From Bacillus sp. NTK034 (GTDB taxonomy: Bacteria > Bacillota > Bacilli > Bacillales > Cytobacillaceae), in NCBI RefSeq assembly GCF_017303275.1, contig NZ_JAFKOJ010000010.1, positions 114,707-178,706 of the forward strand: a stretch of DNA of 64,000 bases, in the 5' to 3' direction. Each line of letters opens with the position of its first letter. The stretch's first letter is position 1. The notes beneath the pieces were generated by a model. It was not told the DNA's origin and did no database searches. It saw nothing but the letters and a program-made list of their open reading frames with translations. The translations under genes were made by a program, and so were the position numbers. Shown here in pieces: positions 1-8,284 of this stretch.

Positions 1-1
1 A

Positions 2-217
2 TTTTCACTCGAAACAAACGGCTACATGCCAAATCGGGAGCTGCAGAACGAGTGGAATCAGTACGGGAAAGAGGCTTTTGAAATCGCCATTTTGGAGAAG
101 CTGAAAAAGAAAAATGATCCGTATTTTAACGAGAAGGAAGCTCTGGAAAAGCTGGAAGAAAAGTGGCTGGATGAGCTGGAGCCTTATGGAGATAAGGGAT
201 ATAACAAGAAGAAATGA
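2..217 (+). CDS. GIY-YIG nuclease family protein, C-terminal part
   Basis: The reading frame is open from the window edge, so only the last 71 residues are present; the Met at position 26 is internal. The visible part is the charged C-terminal half typical of small Bacillus GIY-YIG proteins, with a conserved W-x-x-YG-KEAF-x-x-x-ILE stretch followed by a KLEEKWLDELEPYGDKGYN tail. The catalytic GIY-YIG half lies upstream and cannot be checked. Members of this group are small stand-alone proteins related to homing and UvrC-type nucleases, and their role is mostly unknown. The gene converges on the symporter gene and shares a hairpin terminator with it. Confidence 0.6.
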   Translation, partial: FSLETNGYMPNRELQNEWNQYGKEAFEIAILEKLKKKNDPYFNEKEALEKLEEKWLDELEPYGDKGYNKKK

Positions 218-242
218 CGTGTGGATATTCCACACGTCATTT
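212..242. terminator. Bidirectional hairpin terminator
   Basis: A 13-bp inverted repeat (AAATGACGTGTGG / CCACACGTCATTT) with a 5-nt loop sits between two convergent genes. The first bases of the left arm overlap the stop region of the GIY-YIG gene. Nearly the same stem occurs again at 41084-41112. Confidence 0.8.
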
Positions 243-244
243 CT

Positions 245-1507
245 TTAGGCCTGTTTCGCCAGTAAGGATTCCTTCAGCCAATTCTTGCCTTCAACAATCC
301 GGCTGACCATCATGGCCGAAACCGTGTTGCCGGCTGAATTCAAAAGGGTTGCCGGTGCATCAATGATTGTTGAGATAACCGCGATAATCGGCAGCACTTC
401 AGGCGGGAAGCCAAACACGCTTAGAATCAGCATCTCCCCAATCATCCCGCCGCCTGGAATTGCCCCCATAACAGCTCCAACCAGGAAGGAAACAGACAGT
501 ATGGTCAGAATACTTGTCATGCTCGACATGTCTTTTCCAAACAAGCTGAACAGGAAAACAATCTTAAACACTCCGCCAAGAACAGAGCCATCTTTATGCG
601 TGTTCGCCCCAAGAGGGATCATCGTCTCGGCAATATCCTGCGGAACACCCATTTTTCTGACAGCCGCAAGGTTAATTGGAATACATGCTGCACTCGAGCA
701 TGTGGCAATCGCACTGACAGAAGGTGTGATGGCATTTTTCCAGAAAACCCTGACTCCATCCTTACCGCCAGCCGCAAAGGCATACAGCGTAAAGAAACCA
801 AAGAAGTAAATAAGCGTTAAGACAATATAAAGGACAAACACACGTGCATATCCGCCAAGAATCTGCGGGCCAAGCTCACCTATGATGGTCGCAAAATAAC
901 AGCCAAGACCAATTGGCGCATAGTACATCACAAATCCAACAATCTTCATCATGACAGCGGAACCAGAAGAAAGAAGATTCGCAATCGGCTTGCCTTTTTC
1001 CCCTGACATCGCAGTTGCCAGTCCGAATAAAATCGAGAACACAATCAGCTGAAGCATGTTATTTTTCGAGAACAGCATCTGGAAATCAGGCACTGTGAAC
1101 GCCTGGACCAGCTGCCCCAGGAAAGTGACTTCTTCTGCCTCAGGATCGATGGCCGCCTCCGTCATAATGCTTTTAATGGCAGAGATATCCGTGTTTTTCA
1201 GCGGATCCACAATGGAAATCCCTATGAAGCCCAGGATAGCGGAAATAACAGCCGTGATGAAAAACACGGTGAAAATTCCGGCCATGATTTTCCCAAGCCT
1301 TTTCATTCCGCCCATATTCGCAAGGCTCGAAGCGATGCTAAAAAAGACGAGCGGCACAATGATCATAAACAATAAATTTAAGAATAAATCCCCAAACGGC
1401 TTCACAACCGCTGTCTTCGGACCAAAAACCACTCCGGCTATTCCGCCGATCAAGATGGAGAGAAGCAGGAAGATGGTTAATTTGTAATTTGAAAGAACCT
1501 TTTTCAT
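245..1507 (-). CDS. Dicarboxylate/amino acid:cation symporter (DAACS family)
   Basis: This 420-residue polytopic membrane protein matches the glutamate/dicarboxylate:cation symporter family in length and hydrophobic pattern. The N-terminus carries the family NLLFMIIVPLVFFSI segment. A serine/alanine-rich re-entrant loop (TCSSAACIPINL) and a GANTHKDGS loop lie in the second half. In well-studied GltP/DctA-type members the second loop reads NMDGT; here it is HKDGS, so ion or substrate handling may differ. It would import C4-dicarboxylates, glutamate/aspartate or a related amino acid with H+ or Na+; the substrate cannot be assigned. The gene appears monocistronic, is divergent from the lipase genes and ends at the shared terminator at 212-242. 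Confidence 0.88.
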   Translation of the reverse strand: MKKVLSNYKLTIFLLLSILIGGIAGVVFGPKTAVVKPFGDLFLNLLFMIIVPLVFFSIASSLANMGGMKRLGKIMAGIFTVFFITAVISAILGFIGISIVDPLKNTDISAIKSIMTEAAIDPEAEEVTFLGQLVQAFTVPDFQMLFSKNNMLQLIVFSILFGLATAMSGEKGKPIANLLSSGSAVMMKIVGFVMYYAPIGLGCYFATIIGELGPQILGGYARVFVLYIVLTLIYFFGFFTLYAFAAGGKDGVRVFWKNAITPSVSAIATCSSAACIPINLAAVRKMGVPQDIAETMIPLGANTHKDGSVLGGVFKIVFLFSLFGKDMSSMTSILTILSVSFLVGAVMGAIPGGGMIGEMLILSVFGFPPEVLPIIAVISTIIDAPATLLNSAGNTVSAMMVSRIVEGKNWLKESLLAKQA

Positions 1508-1746
1508 GATGTCTCAACCTTTCTATATATTACGAAACTCTATTATATAATTAAATTGTGCCTCAAAAGAAGGTAGGTGGAATATTTCTTAATATTCTGT
1601 CTGATTAGTTTCCCTCAGAACAGGAAAGCAGGTCATACTGTATGAAACCCCTACATAAATATTAAACATTATGATGATTTTTCAGCTGAAAGTAATTTTT
1701 TTGCGGTAAGCATCACTTTATAGCTTATCAGAAAGGAATTATGCTC

Positions 1747-2562
1747 ATGAAGAAAATAATTAACAGTAAAGCCGCCATCCTGCTTGCAGCTTTTAGCTAT
1801 CAGACCTATCCGCTTTATTTAAATGGAAGTCTGACCCTGCCAAAAGGATATGAACTGCGGTATGTCATTCGTGCCTTTGCTGATGTCGAGAATCCGGCCG
1901 AAAATATTTATGGATTTTTAGCAGAATCAAAGGATAAAATTATTATTGCGTTCCGAGGATACGCTGCCTATCCTTCTGATTTATTAGCATCCTATGACAT
2001 CTTCCAAATTCCATATCCCTATGTTCCAAATGGAGGAAAAACCTCCCGTGGTTTTTCATGCTTATATCAATCAGCAAGAAATAATTTAATGGAACAATTA
2101 AACAAGCTATCTTCCTCTAAAAAGCTGTTTATTACCGGCCATAACTACGGCGGGGCATTATCTGTTTTAGCCGCATTGGATATAGCAGTGAACTCAAAAT
2201 TTAAAAAGCCATTCGTCTATACGTACGGCAGCCCTCGAATCGGAGATCCCGAATTTGCCATGAAATTTGATCAAAAGGTGAAAAACAGCATACGAGTGGT
2301 TAATATACATGACTCTTTCCCAACATTCCCCGAAGTAAGATATCCGCCTCCGTTTACAGAGAAAGGAATAAATTATCAGCATGTCAAAACAGAATACCGG
2401 CTCTCTTTCCAGTTAAACAATACACCCCGAAATGACAGCATTAACTGTTATTTTAAATCATTAAGCAGTCTGAATCCCAACTTTGCAGATATACTATGTT
2501 CCGAGAACCCTGGTTTTTGCCCGGATACAGTAGTGTGTGTTCCTTTTCAGAGAACATGTTAA
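1747..2562 (+). CDS. Class 3 lipase-like protein lacking the catalytic serine
   Basis: A 271-residue alpha/beta-hydrolase of the lipase class 3 family, homologous along its length to the next gene. The nucleophile elbow, GHSLGG in the neighbour, reads GHNYGG here (codon AAC at 2143-2145, residue 133 from this start), so Ser is replaced by Asn. The oxyanion-side FRGT is FRGY. The Asp-bearing NIHDSFPTFP segment and a YQHV histidine remain. The C-terminus has the same cysteine pattern as the paralogue (C..C..CPDT..CVPF..C). No signal peptide is evident. It is probably a pseudoenzyme or binding protein. An ATG at 1741 is also in frame, but AAAGGA at 1732-1737 is only 3 nt from it and 9 nt from 1747. 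Confidence 0.82.
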   Translation: MKKIINSKAAILLAAFSYQTYPLYLNGSLTLPKGYELRYVIRAFADVENPAENIYGFLAESKDKIIIAFRGYAAYPSDLLASYDIFQIPYPYVPNGGKTSRGFSCLYQSARNNLMEQLNKLSSSKKLFITGHNYGGALSVLAALDIAVNSKFKKPFVYTYGSPRIGDPEFAMKFDQKVKNSIRVVNIHDSFPTFPEVRYPPPFTEKGINYQHVKTEYRLSFQLNNTPRNDSINCYFKSLSSLNPNFADILCSENPGFCPDTVVCVPFQRTC

Positions 2563-2604
2563 CCATGGAAAATCGAAAAGTAAAAATGAAAAAGGAGTCC
2601 ATCC

Positions 2605-3450
2605 ATGAATAACTCAGTCTTTAAGGAAAAGTTCAGCACGGAAGTGGCCATTTTGCTTGCGGGCATGATTCATCAGGCATATCAGCTTTTTGAAACCGGA
2701 ACACTTTCCCTGCCAAGGGGCTTCAGGCTTCGCCATATTATCCGCGCTCTTGCAGGGGTTGAAGAGCCGGAAGAAGAAGTATTTGGCTTTATCGCAGAAT
2801 CCGCGGAAGACATCGTGGTAACTTTTCGAGGCACCCGGACATTTAAGGACAATGAGTCGGACCAGGACTTATATCAAGTACCCTATCCTTATGTCAGGGA
2901 TGCGGGATTCACACACCGTGGTTTTACCTGTATTTACTCCTCGACCCGCAACGAATTAATCAGGGAATTAAACAGGCTTTCCACTGGAAAAAGAGTATTG
3001 ATTGCTGGCCACAGTTTAGGCGGCAGTTTGGCGGTGCTTGCTGTATTGGATATCGAAGTCAATACCAGGGTTAAAGATCCAATCGTCTATACGTACGGCA
3101 GCCCGCGAACTGGAGATCCACTCTTTGCGTCCTTCTTCAGTCAAACGGTACAGAATAGCATACGAATAGTTAATATCCATGACATCATCCCTACTTTACC
3201 AGCTCGAGTGTACCCTCCTCCGTTTACAAAGGATGGATTATACTATCGGCATGTGAATAGGAAATATCCGGTTTCATTCCAGCTGAACAGCTTGCCTGTC
3301 CGTAATCATGAGATTGTCTGCTATTTTCATAATCTCAGTATGCAGAATCCTGATTATACCAGAGCTTTATGTGCCGGCAGCCCAGGGTTTTGCCCGGATA
3401 CGGATATTTGTGTTCCGTTTATCGGAAGATGCAGTGGGGAAATTCCATGA
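2605..3450 (+). CDS. Lipase family protein (class 3), intact catalytic elbow
   Basis: A 281-residue lipase_3 family hydrolase with FRGT (residues 75-78), GHSLGG (135-140, nucleophile Ser137), an Asp in NIHDIIPTLP, and a downstream His in YYRHV. The family hydrolyses acylglycerols or other esters. The cysteine-rich C-terminal tail (CPDT..CVPF..RC) is shared with the upstream paralogue and suggests disulfides or a metal, but no export signal is seen. The start has a strong ribosome site (AAAAAGGAG). It lies 42 nt after the upstream paralogue, so the two are probably co-transcribed products of tandem duplication. Confidence 0.85.
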   Translation: MNNSVFKEKFSTEVAILLAGMIHQAYQLFETGTLSLPRGFRLRHIIRALAGVEEPEEEVFGFIAESAEDIVVTFRGTRTFKDNESDQDLYQVPYPYVRDAGFTHRGFTCIYSSTRNELIRELNRLSTGKRVLIAGHSLGGSLAVLAVLDIEVNTRVKDPIVYTYGSPRTGDPLFASFFSQTVQNSIRIVNIHDIIPTLPARVYPPPFTKDGLYYRHVNRKYPVSFQLNSLPVRNHEIVCYFHNLSMQNPDYTRALCAGSPGFCPDTDICVPFIGRCSGEIP

Positions 3451-3838
3451 GACGGATTCACCTCATAGATTTATATTTGGAAGGTCAATAAGGTATTTGA
3501 TATTTAATAGTGGTTCAGTAGTAAATTCTTTCATGATTAGCTAGTATGAAATTGAAAATCACTCATTCCTAAGGAAGGGACCAGCACCATTTGACATCGA
3601 TCAGTAAATATCTTACAGTAAAATTATCCATAGTCGAAAGGGTGAAGAAAAGCACATGATCCTATAATCCTGGCTTTAGAGAAAATCGATATTATAGCCT
3701 CAGGTTCAGTTCTGAAATGTGTTGGAATGGGCTTATTTATCGATTGTTTTCTGAGATAGGATTAATGTGGTGTGCTTTTTGACTTGAAAAAAGGCTGAAT
3801 TAATCGAAAAGCCTATTTAAGTCTATTTATGTGCTGCA
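3451..3838. other. Intergenic region without a recognisable gene
   Basis: About 390 nt between the lipase stop and the hairpin at 3839. No open frame with a ribosome site and family resemblance was seen, and the sequence is AT-rich. Confidence 0.5.
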
Positions 3839-3876
3839 TGCCTCCTGTCTCGGAAAGTCGAGATAGGAGGCTTTTT
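3839..3876 (+). terminator. Intrinsic terminator upstream of the Vgb gene
   Basis: GCCTCCTGTCTCG / CGAGATAGGAGGC arms (one G-T pair) separated by 5 nt and followed by TTTTTG. It ends only 36 nt before the ATG of the lyase gene, so it may isolate that gene from upstream transcription or act as an attenuator. Confidence 0.75.
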
Positions 3877-3911
3877 GTTTGGGTGAAATTTTGGTGTTCG
3901 GAGGGAACAGT

Positions 3912-4802
3912 ATGGAATTTAAATTACAGGAAATAAATCTTGCCAGTAAAGATACAGGCCCATATGGAATCGCTGTTTCAGACAAGGGAGAGGTCTGGTT
4001 TACGCAGCATAAAGCCAATAAAATATGCTGCATCGGATTGGATGGGGAAATGACCGAGTACCCGCTGCCGACAGCGAACGCAAAAGTCATGTGTGTAATG
4101 GTGTCATCAAAAGGTGAAGTCTGGTTTACCGAGAATGCAGCCAACAGCATTGGGAGAATGACGAAGGAAGGTACTATTCAAGAATATCCCTTGCCCAATC
4201 CTGATTCAGCACCCTATGGGATTACTGAAGGGCGGAATGGAGATATCTGGTTTACCGAAATGAATGGAAACCGTATTGGACGGATTAAGGATGATGGTTC
4301 TATCCACGAATACAATCTTCCTGTTCAAGGTTCGTATCCAGCATTTATAACGCTGGGATCTGATGATGCCCTATGGTTCACAGAAAACCAAAATAATGCC
4401 ATCGGAAGAATTACGGAAAATGGAGAAGTGACAGAGTTTAAAGTTCCTACACCTGCTTCTGGGCCGGTTGGAATTACGAAAGGAAACGATGGTGCACTTT
4501 GGTTTGTGGAGATTATCGGCAATAAAATAGGCCGTATCAGCCCTTCTGGAGATATCACAGAATTTGAAATTCCAACTGCGAACGCCCGCCCGCATGCCAT
4601 CACAGCAGGGGCAGGAAACGATTTATGGTTCACGGAGTGGGGAGCAAATAAAATCGGAAGAATTACAGACAACGGGATGATTGAGGAGTATCCGATTGAA
4701 ACTCCAAATGCTGAACCGCATGGGATTTCAAGCAGCGATGGGAAGACCATCTGGTTTGCACTGGAGTGTGACAGGATTGGGAAAATCACTAGAATCGATT
4801 AA
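3912..4802 (+). CDS. vgb: Virginiamycin B lyase family protein
   Basis: A 296-residue seven-bladed propeller built from about seven WFTE-x-x-x-N-x-IGRI repeats, one per ~42 residues. The family linearises type B streptogramins by elimination at the ester bond. Residues known to matter in staphylococcal Vgb are at matching positions: Tyr18, His228, Glu268, His270 and Glu285 (284 in the reference numbering as I recall it). That supports a real lyase rather than only a generic NHL-type propeller. The start was set at ATG 3912 because GGAGGG lies at 3900-3905; an upstream TTG at 3879 overlaps the terminator. Chromosomal vgb homologues are common in Bacillus and may give intrinsic streptogramin B resistance; the natural role is unknown. 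Confidence 0.85.
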   Translation: MEFKLQEINLASKDTGPYGIAVSDKGEVWFTQHKANKICCIGLDGEMTEYPLPTANAKVMCVMVSSKGEVWFTENAANSIGRMTKEGTIQEYPLPNPDSAPYGITEGRNGDIWFTEMNGNRIGRIKDDGSIHEYNLPVQGSYPAFITLGSDDALWFTENQNNAIGRITENGEVTEFKVPTPASGPVGITKGNDGALWFVEIIGNKIGRISPSGDITEFEIPTANARPHAITAGAGNDLWFTEWGANKIGRITDNGMIEEYPIETPNAEPHGISSSDGKTIWFALECDRIGKITRID

Positions 4803-4942
4803 TTGAGGGTGTGAATTGGTTGTAATTAGCGCATTGTGATTCAAAAAAGCAAAAATAAAATAATTTTCCAAATAGAAGTAAACATAGTATAAAATATAGA
4901 AAACAAAGACATATATTAATCATTAAGAAAGGAATCATAACG

Positions 4943-5131
4943 ATGACAAAATTATATTATAGTGGTTTAAAATATGGAGAAAGTGATGTTGAAATAAAAT
5001 TATTGGTGGATATACAAAATGATTGGTTTGAGATAACACATACAAAAGAAGTGTCCCAGGTAATGAATAAATCAAAAGGTGAATATATCATAGTAAAGCG
5101 GAACACCTTGAAATTTGAGGTTGTTTCATAA
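4943..5131 (+). CDS. Small hypothetical protein
   Basis: A 62-residue frame with an AAAGGA ribosome site 9 nt before the ATG, followed at once by a strong intrinsic terminator, which makes it a credible single-gene unit. The protein is slightly acidic at its N-terminal half and has no membrane segment or recognised motif. It is not assigned to any family. Confidence 0.6.
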   Translation: MTKLYYSGLKYGESDVEIKLLVDIQNDWFEITHTKEVSQVMNKSKGEYIIVKRNTLKFEVVS

Positions 5132-5157
5132 TACGAACAAAAACTGAAATTAAATGT

Positions 5158-5193
5158 AAAAAACGCAAGCCCGTTATTTGGCTTGCGTTTTTG
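5158..5193 (+). terminator. Intrinsic terminator
   Basis: Perfect 11-bp stem AAACGCAAGCC / GGCTTGCGTTT with an 8-nt loop and T-run, downstream of the 62-residue gene. Confidence 0.85.
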
Positions 5194-5290
5194 TATGCTA
5201 ATTTATTGTGATATTAGTTGTGAATTCACTTGAACTAGCGTTTTGCACCTCACAAGCATCAAAATCAAGGAAGTTCAGGAGAGGTTGGTA

Positions 5291-5785
5291 TTATAGGCTG
5301 TTCTTGGAAAAATATTTCCGGGTATTTTCACGTACTTGATTTGGCAAGACACGATCAAGCTCTTCATTTAGCCATGAAAGTGTTTTACTGCGCAAAAAAT
5401 CACGCATTTTTTCTTCGGCTGAGAGCATAACTAAATTGATGGTGCAAGAGGAGGGAGCCGAAGAGCAGATATTTTCTCTATACAAGTAACCATTATCTTT
5501 AATGTTTTTGCATTGAAAAATCGGCTTGGGACCTTCAACTGCTTCAATTACATCCCAAAAAGATATTTCTTCTGGAGATTTAGCGAGTTTATAACCGCCC
5601 TTAACTCCAGGAACTGAACTGACTATACCTTTTTTTGATAATTTACTGAAAATCTTTGAAAGATATGTTTCGGAAATCCCTTGGAAAGTGGAGAGTTCCT
5701 TTATGCCAATGGAAGAATCCTCTTCATTATCAATTAAATATACAAGGCAGTGAAGTGCATATTCAACCCCAATACTATATTGCAT
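5291..5785 (-). CDS. Rrf2 family transcriptional regulator
   Basis: A 164-residue winged-helix protein. The N-terminus (YSIGVEYALHCLVYL) and the recognition region (ISETYLSKIFSKLSKKGIVSSVPGVKGGYKLA) are classic Rrf2. Three cysteines follow (C..14..C..6..C, in FQCKN, NICSS and SSCTI). In IscR and NsrR, three cysteines bind an Fe-S cluster, but the spacing here differs, so redox sensing by thiols or a cluster is inference. ATG 5785 is preferred over 5815 because GAGGTG lies 6 nt upstream. The gene is divergent from the AhpD-like gene and probably controls it and itself. Confidence 0.88.
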   Translation of the reverse strand: MQYSIGVEYALHCLVYLIDNEEDSSIGIKELSTFQGISETYLSKIFSKLSKKGIVSSVPGVKGGYKLAKSPEEISFWDVIEAVEGPKPIFQCKNIKDNGYLYRENICSSAPSSCTINLVMLSAEEKMRDFLRSKTLSWLNEELDRVLPNQVRENTRKYFSKNSL

Positions 5786-5817
5786 TACGAACACCTCTTC
5801 ATAAATGAGATTCATTT

Positions 5818-5846
5818 ATCTTAAGAATCTTTAAGTTCTTTGTCAA
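5818..5846 (-). promoter_or_regulatory. Sigma-A promoter of the Rrf2 gene with internal palindrome
   Basis: On the minus strand, TTGACA (5846-5841), a 17-nt spacer and TAAGAT (5823-5818). The spacer overlaps an inverted repeat CTTAA-N6-TTAAG (5820-5835), a plausible autoregulatory site. Confidence 0.7.
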
Positions 5847-5883
5847 ACAGGGTCAGTTGGAATCAATTAACATGAAAAGTTGT

Positions 5884-5936
5884 TTGACATAATAAAGTGT
5901 ACAATTTATTATAGATAATATCAATCGCTGATTGAT
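5884..5936 (+). promoter_or_regulatory. Sigma-A promoter of the AhpD-like gene plus downstream inverted repeat
   Basis: TTGACA (5884-5889), 17-nt spacer, TATTAT (5907-5912). Just downstream, ATCAAT-N5-ATTGAT (5920-5936) forms an inverted repeat near the expected transcription start, a candidate operator for the adjacent Rrf2 protein. Confidence 0.72.
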
Positions 5937-6007
5937 GCTATCCACAATTGAAATTTCAAAATGCGGTTCAATTATTTGTTGAATCAGCTTTTAAGGAGGA
6001 ATTGATA

Positions 6008-6451
6008 TTGGAACAACGAATTGATTATTACAATTTAGCACCAGAGGCAATGAAAATAATGATGGAAATGGAGAAGTATACGAAAACGACAGGTTTAGAC
6101 CGTAAACTTCGTGAACTTATAAAAATTCGGGCTTCACAAATAAATGGCTGTGCCTATTGCATTAACATGCATACAGCTGATGCGAGAAAAATGGGAGAAA
6201 CGGAACAGCGTTTATATTGCATCAGTGCATGGAGAGAGTGCACATTTTACACCGAAGCAGAAAAAGCAGCTCTTGAATTAACTGAGCACATAACTTTAAT
6301 CCCGGAGAAACGAGTGCCAGATGAGCTTTATCAGCGAGTACGTGAACATTATGATGAGAAACAATATATTGACCTTGTTTTACTCATCAATCAAATCAAC
6401 AGCTGGAATAGAATTTCAATTGCAATGGGGAATGTTGCAACTGAAAAATAA
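6008..6451 (+). CDS. Carboxymuconolactone decarboxylase/AhpD-like protein
   Basis: A 147-residue all-alpha protein of the AhpD/CMD family. It carries the redox motif C-x-x-C followed by His (NGCAYCINMHTADARK), as in alkylhydroperoxidase-type members that reduce peroxides through vicinal cysteines. The TTG at 6008 is chosen because AAGGAGGA ends 7 nt upstream; the frame stays open further upstream (to 5948) but that part has no ribosome site. It lies next to an Rrf2 regulator and just upstream of Ohr, which fits a small peroxide-defence neighbourhood. The exact substrate is unknown. Confidence 0.85.
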   Translation: MEQRIDYYNLAPEAMKIMMEMEKYTKTTGLDRKLRELIKIRASQINGCAYCINMHTADARKMGETEQRLYCISAWRECTFYTEAEKAALELTEHITLIPEKRVPDELYQRVREHYDEKQYIDLVLLINQINSWNRISIAMGNVATEK

Positions 6452-6498
6452 TATCTCTAACAGTTCCTTGTCTTAATGATAGTCTTTTTTTAAGGGTA

Positions 6499-6516
6499 AC
6501 TTACCTTCTAGTAAGT
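6499..6516. promoter_or_regulatory. TetR-type operator, isolated copy
   Basis: ACTTAC-CTTCTA-GTAAGT, identical over 18 bp to the operator at 15509-15526 beside the TetR/MFS pair. Here it lies just upstream of a decayed ohr fragment, about 8 kb from the regulator gene. Confidence 0.6.
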
Positions 6517-6530
6517 AAAGGAACAGTGAT

Positions 6531-6659
6531 CCTTCAAGACGAAAGAGAAGGGCAAAGACTAGCGTTGCAGAAAAAGTCATTGCCAGGCTCATAAAGTTCG
6601 CCCTTAATGCAAAAGCTACTTGTGGAAATATTGAAGCAAAAAAAACTAATCCATTATAA
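6531..6659 (+). pseudogene. Decayed C-terminal fragment of an Ohr paralogue
   Basis: The frame at 6531-6659 contains TSVAEKVIA...AKATCGNIE, matching TSVAEEVVA...AKATQGNIE at the C-terminus of the intact Ohr encoded next to it. At DNA level GCTCATAAAGTTCGCCCTTA aligns with GCTCATAAGGTTTGTCCTTA of the intact gene, but this sits in a shifted frame between a 1-nt loss and a 1-nt gain. The resolving/peroxidatic Cys codon TGT is CGC. The N-terminal two thirds are absent. This is debris of a duplicated ohr gene. Confidence 0.7.
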
Positions 6660-6676
6660 AAAGGGGAGTTTTAAGA

Positions 6677-7105
6677 ATGATGAAAATAGAAAAGAATTTA
6701 TACACTGCTACTGTAAATGTTCAAGGCGGAAGAGATGGGAAAGCGGTATCTGACGATAACAATCTGAATGTAGACTTGAGATATCCAAAGGAATTAGGCG
6801 GGGATGGAGCTGGAACCAATCCGGAGCAGCTGTTCGCTGCAGGGTTTGCCGCATGCTTCCAGGGAGCGATGGGCACTGTCCTGAGGAAAAGGAACATTAA
6901 AACAGACGGTATAAATATTGCTTCACAAGTTACGCTTGGCAAGGATGCGAACGAAGGATACGTGCTGGCCATTACAATGGATATCACTGTAAAGGGCGTT
7001 GAAACAAGCGTGGCAGAAGAAGTCGTTGCGGAAGCTCATAAGGTTTGTCCTTATGCTAAAGCAACTCAAGGTAATATCGAAGTAATCTCCAACGTTGTTG
7101 GTTAA
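6677..7105 (+). CDS. ohr: Organic hydroperoxide resistance protein (Ohr/OsmC family)
   Basis: A 142-residue Ohr-type peroxidase that reduces organic hydroperoxides with two conserved cysteines, here in FAACFQGA (about residue 60) and KVCPYAKAT (about 122). The family signature TNPEQLFAAG precedes the first Cys. Length and motif order match Bacillus OhrA/OhrB. GGGGAG lies upstream of ATG 6677 and a second Met follows directly. No OhrR gene is adjacent. A strong terminator follows. Confidence 0.92.
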   Translation: MMKIEKNLYTATVNVQGGRDGKAVSDDNNLNVDLRYPKELGGDGAGTNPEQLFAAGFAACFQGAMGTVLRKRNIKTDGINIASQVTLGKDANEGYVLAITMDITVKGVETSVAEEVVAEAHKVCPYAKATQGNIEVISNVVG

Positions 7106-7124
7106 TCAGCTTCCGGGATCACCC

Positions 7125-7164
7125 AAAGAGTGCCTATCTTTTAAGAAGATAGGCACTCTTTTTT
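7125..7164 (+). terminator. Intrinsic terminator of ohr (and of the convergent ger operon)
   Basis: AAAGAGTGCCTATCTT / GAAGATAGGCACTCTT arms with a 4-nt loop and a T-run. Confidence 0.88.
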
Positions 7165-7174
7165 GCATTAGGAA

Positions 7175-8284
7175 TTAGGTTTTGTTTAACCTATTTTTCA
7201 TAAAATGATTCTTAATCCATTTTATAATAAGAAGGAGCGGCAGATACACATATACAAAACCAATTCCCACATTAGAAGTAAAATTGACAAGATAATCAAT
7301 GCTCTTAAATTCCTGAAGGTATACAGAAACAATGATCTCTGCAATAAGTAAGAATAGCAAAGTCGTTTTAGGAGGAATTGAGAAAGTTCTTTTTGCGATT
7401 CTTGTACATGCCCACAAAGAAATACATATAGGGGATATGATCACTAACAGCCAAATAAAGATGAATACATATTCAAATCTTTCCAGGAAAGAGAATTTAA
7501 CGATCTTAACCATCATAAGAGTGGGCCAGGGTAAATGCTGTAATACCTCTTGATTAAAGTATAAGAAAGATATTAACGTTATAATTAGGTACACAATGAG
7601 AGTATATATATTGCCAAGATACGCCCATTTTGAAATATCTCTGTTATTTGAACTCCTAAGGAAGGGATAATACATCAGGATCCACTCGAAACCAAGAAAA
7701 AGCAGGGCATACCCTTTAGAAGATAAAAATAGCTCACTGAGGGAATGACTGAAGGCGGGGAGCAGATAAATATAATTCGTGTGCTTCAATGGAAAATAGA
7801 TTAAAAAGAACAGAAAAGAAGGCAAAATAACTCCCCAGAAGCTAAAGCCGGTTAGACTGCGGAAGCCGCTTGAGATAATATAATAAAATGTGAGTCCGAA
7901 AACGAAACATAGCTGCCATGTTTTTATTGAAGGATACACCCATATTTGGATGACCTCAATATAAGCACGGAGGACTGTCAAAGAAGCCAGCCAGAAATAA
8001 ACCAATGCCATGACAGACATTATGCTGCCAATCGCTTTTCCAAAGCAATACTGATGAACAGCTACTAAATCATTAGTTCCCCCGCCTAATAGCTTAAAAA
8101 TAATATAGAGTATGATATGGGTTGCAGCCCAGGTTATAATTAAAGAAATCCAGGCGTCCTGCTCAGCATGTTTAATAACCTGGCTTTGAAAATTTAGGAT
8201 GCCAACTCCGGTTTGTGAAGAGTGAATGAGAAAAAATGTGAAAAAAGCCGAAACTTGAAATTGTTTTTCTACTTTTACGTTCAC
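7175..8284 (-). CDS. Spore germination receptor B subunit (GerB family permease)
   Basis: A 369-residue membrane protein with about ten hydrophobic segments, of the endospore germination permease family (APC superfamily). The N-terminus VSAFFTFFLIHSSQTGVGIL is the typical GerB start. In germinant receptors the B subunit sits in the inner spore membrane and helps bind the germinant. The start is GTG, sharing one base with the stop of the GerC gene (TAGTG), so translation is coupled. It is the last gene of an A-C-B operon. The ligand is unknown. Confidence 0.9.
   Translation of the reverse strand: MNVKVEKQFQVSAFFTFFLIHSSQTGVGILNFQSQVIKHAEQDAWISLIITWAATHIILYIIFKLLGGGTNDLVAVHQYCFGKAIGSIMSVMALVYFWLASLTVLRAYIEVIQIWVYPSIKTWQLCFVFGLTFYYIISSGFRSLTGFSFWGVILPSFLFFLIYFPLKHTNYIYLLPAFSHSLSELFLSSKGYALLFLGFEWILMYYPFLRSSNNRDISKWAYLGNIYTLIVYLIITLISFLYFNQEVLQHLPWPTLMMVKIVKFSFLERFEYVFIFIWLLVIISPICISLWACTRIAKRTFSIPPKTTLLFLLIAEIIVSVYLQEFKSIDYLVNFTSNVGIGFVYVYLPLLLIIKWIKNHFMKNRLNKT

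Noticed and set aside
285..809. Long plus-strand frames inside the symporter gene (285-809, 1056-1487)
   Set aside because: They are opposite-strand shadows of a clear membrane transporter and have no ribosome sites.
3308..3544. Frame overlapping the end of the second lipase
   Set aside because: Out-of-frame shadow; codons 3308-3450 are used by the lipase in another frame.
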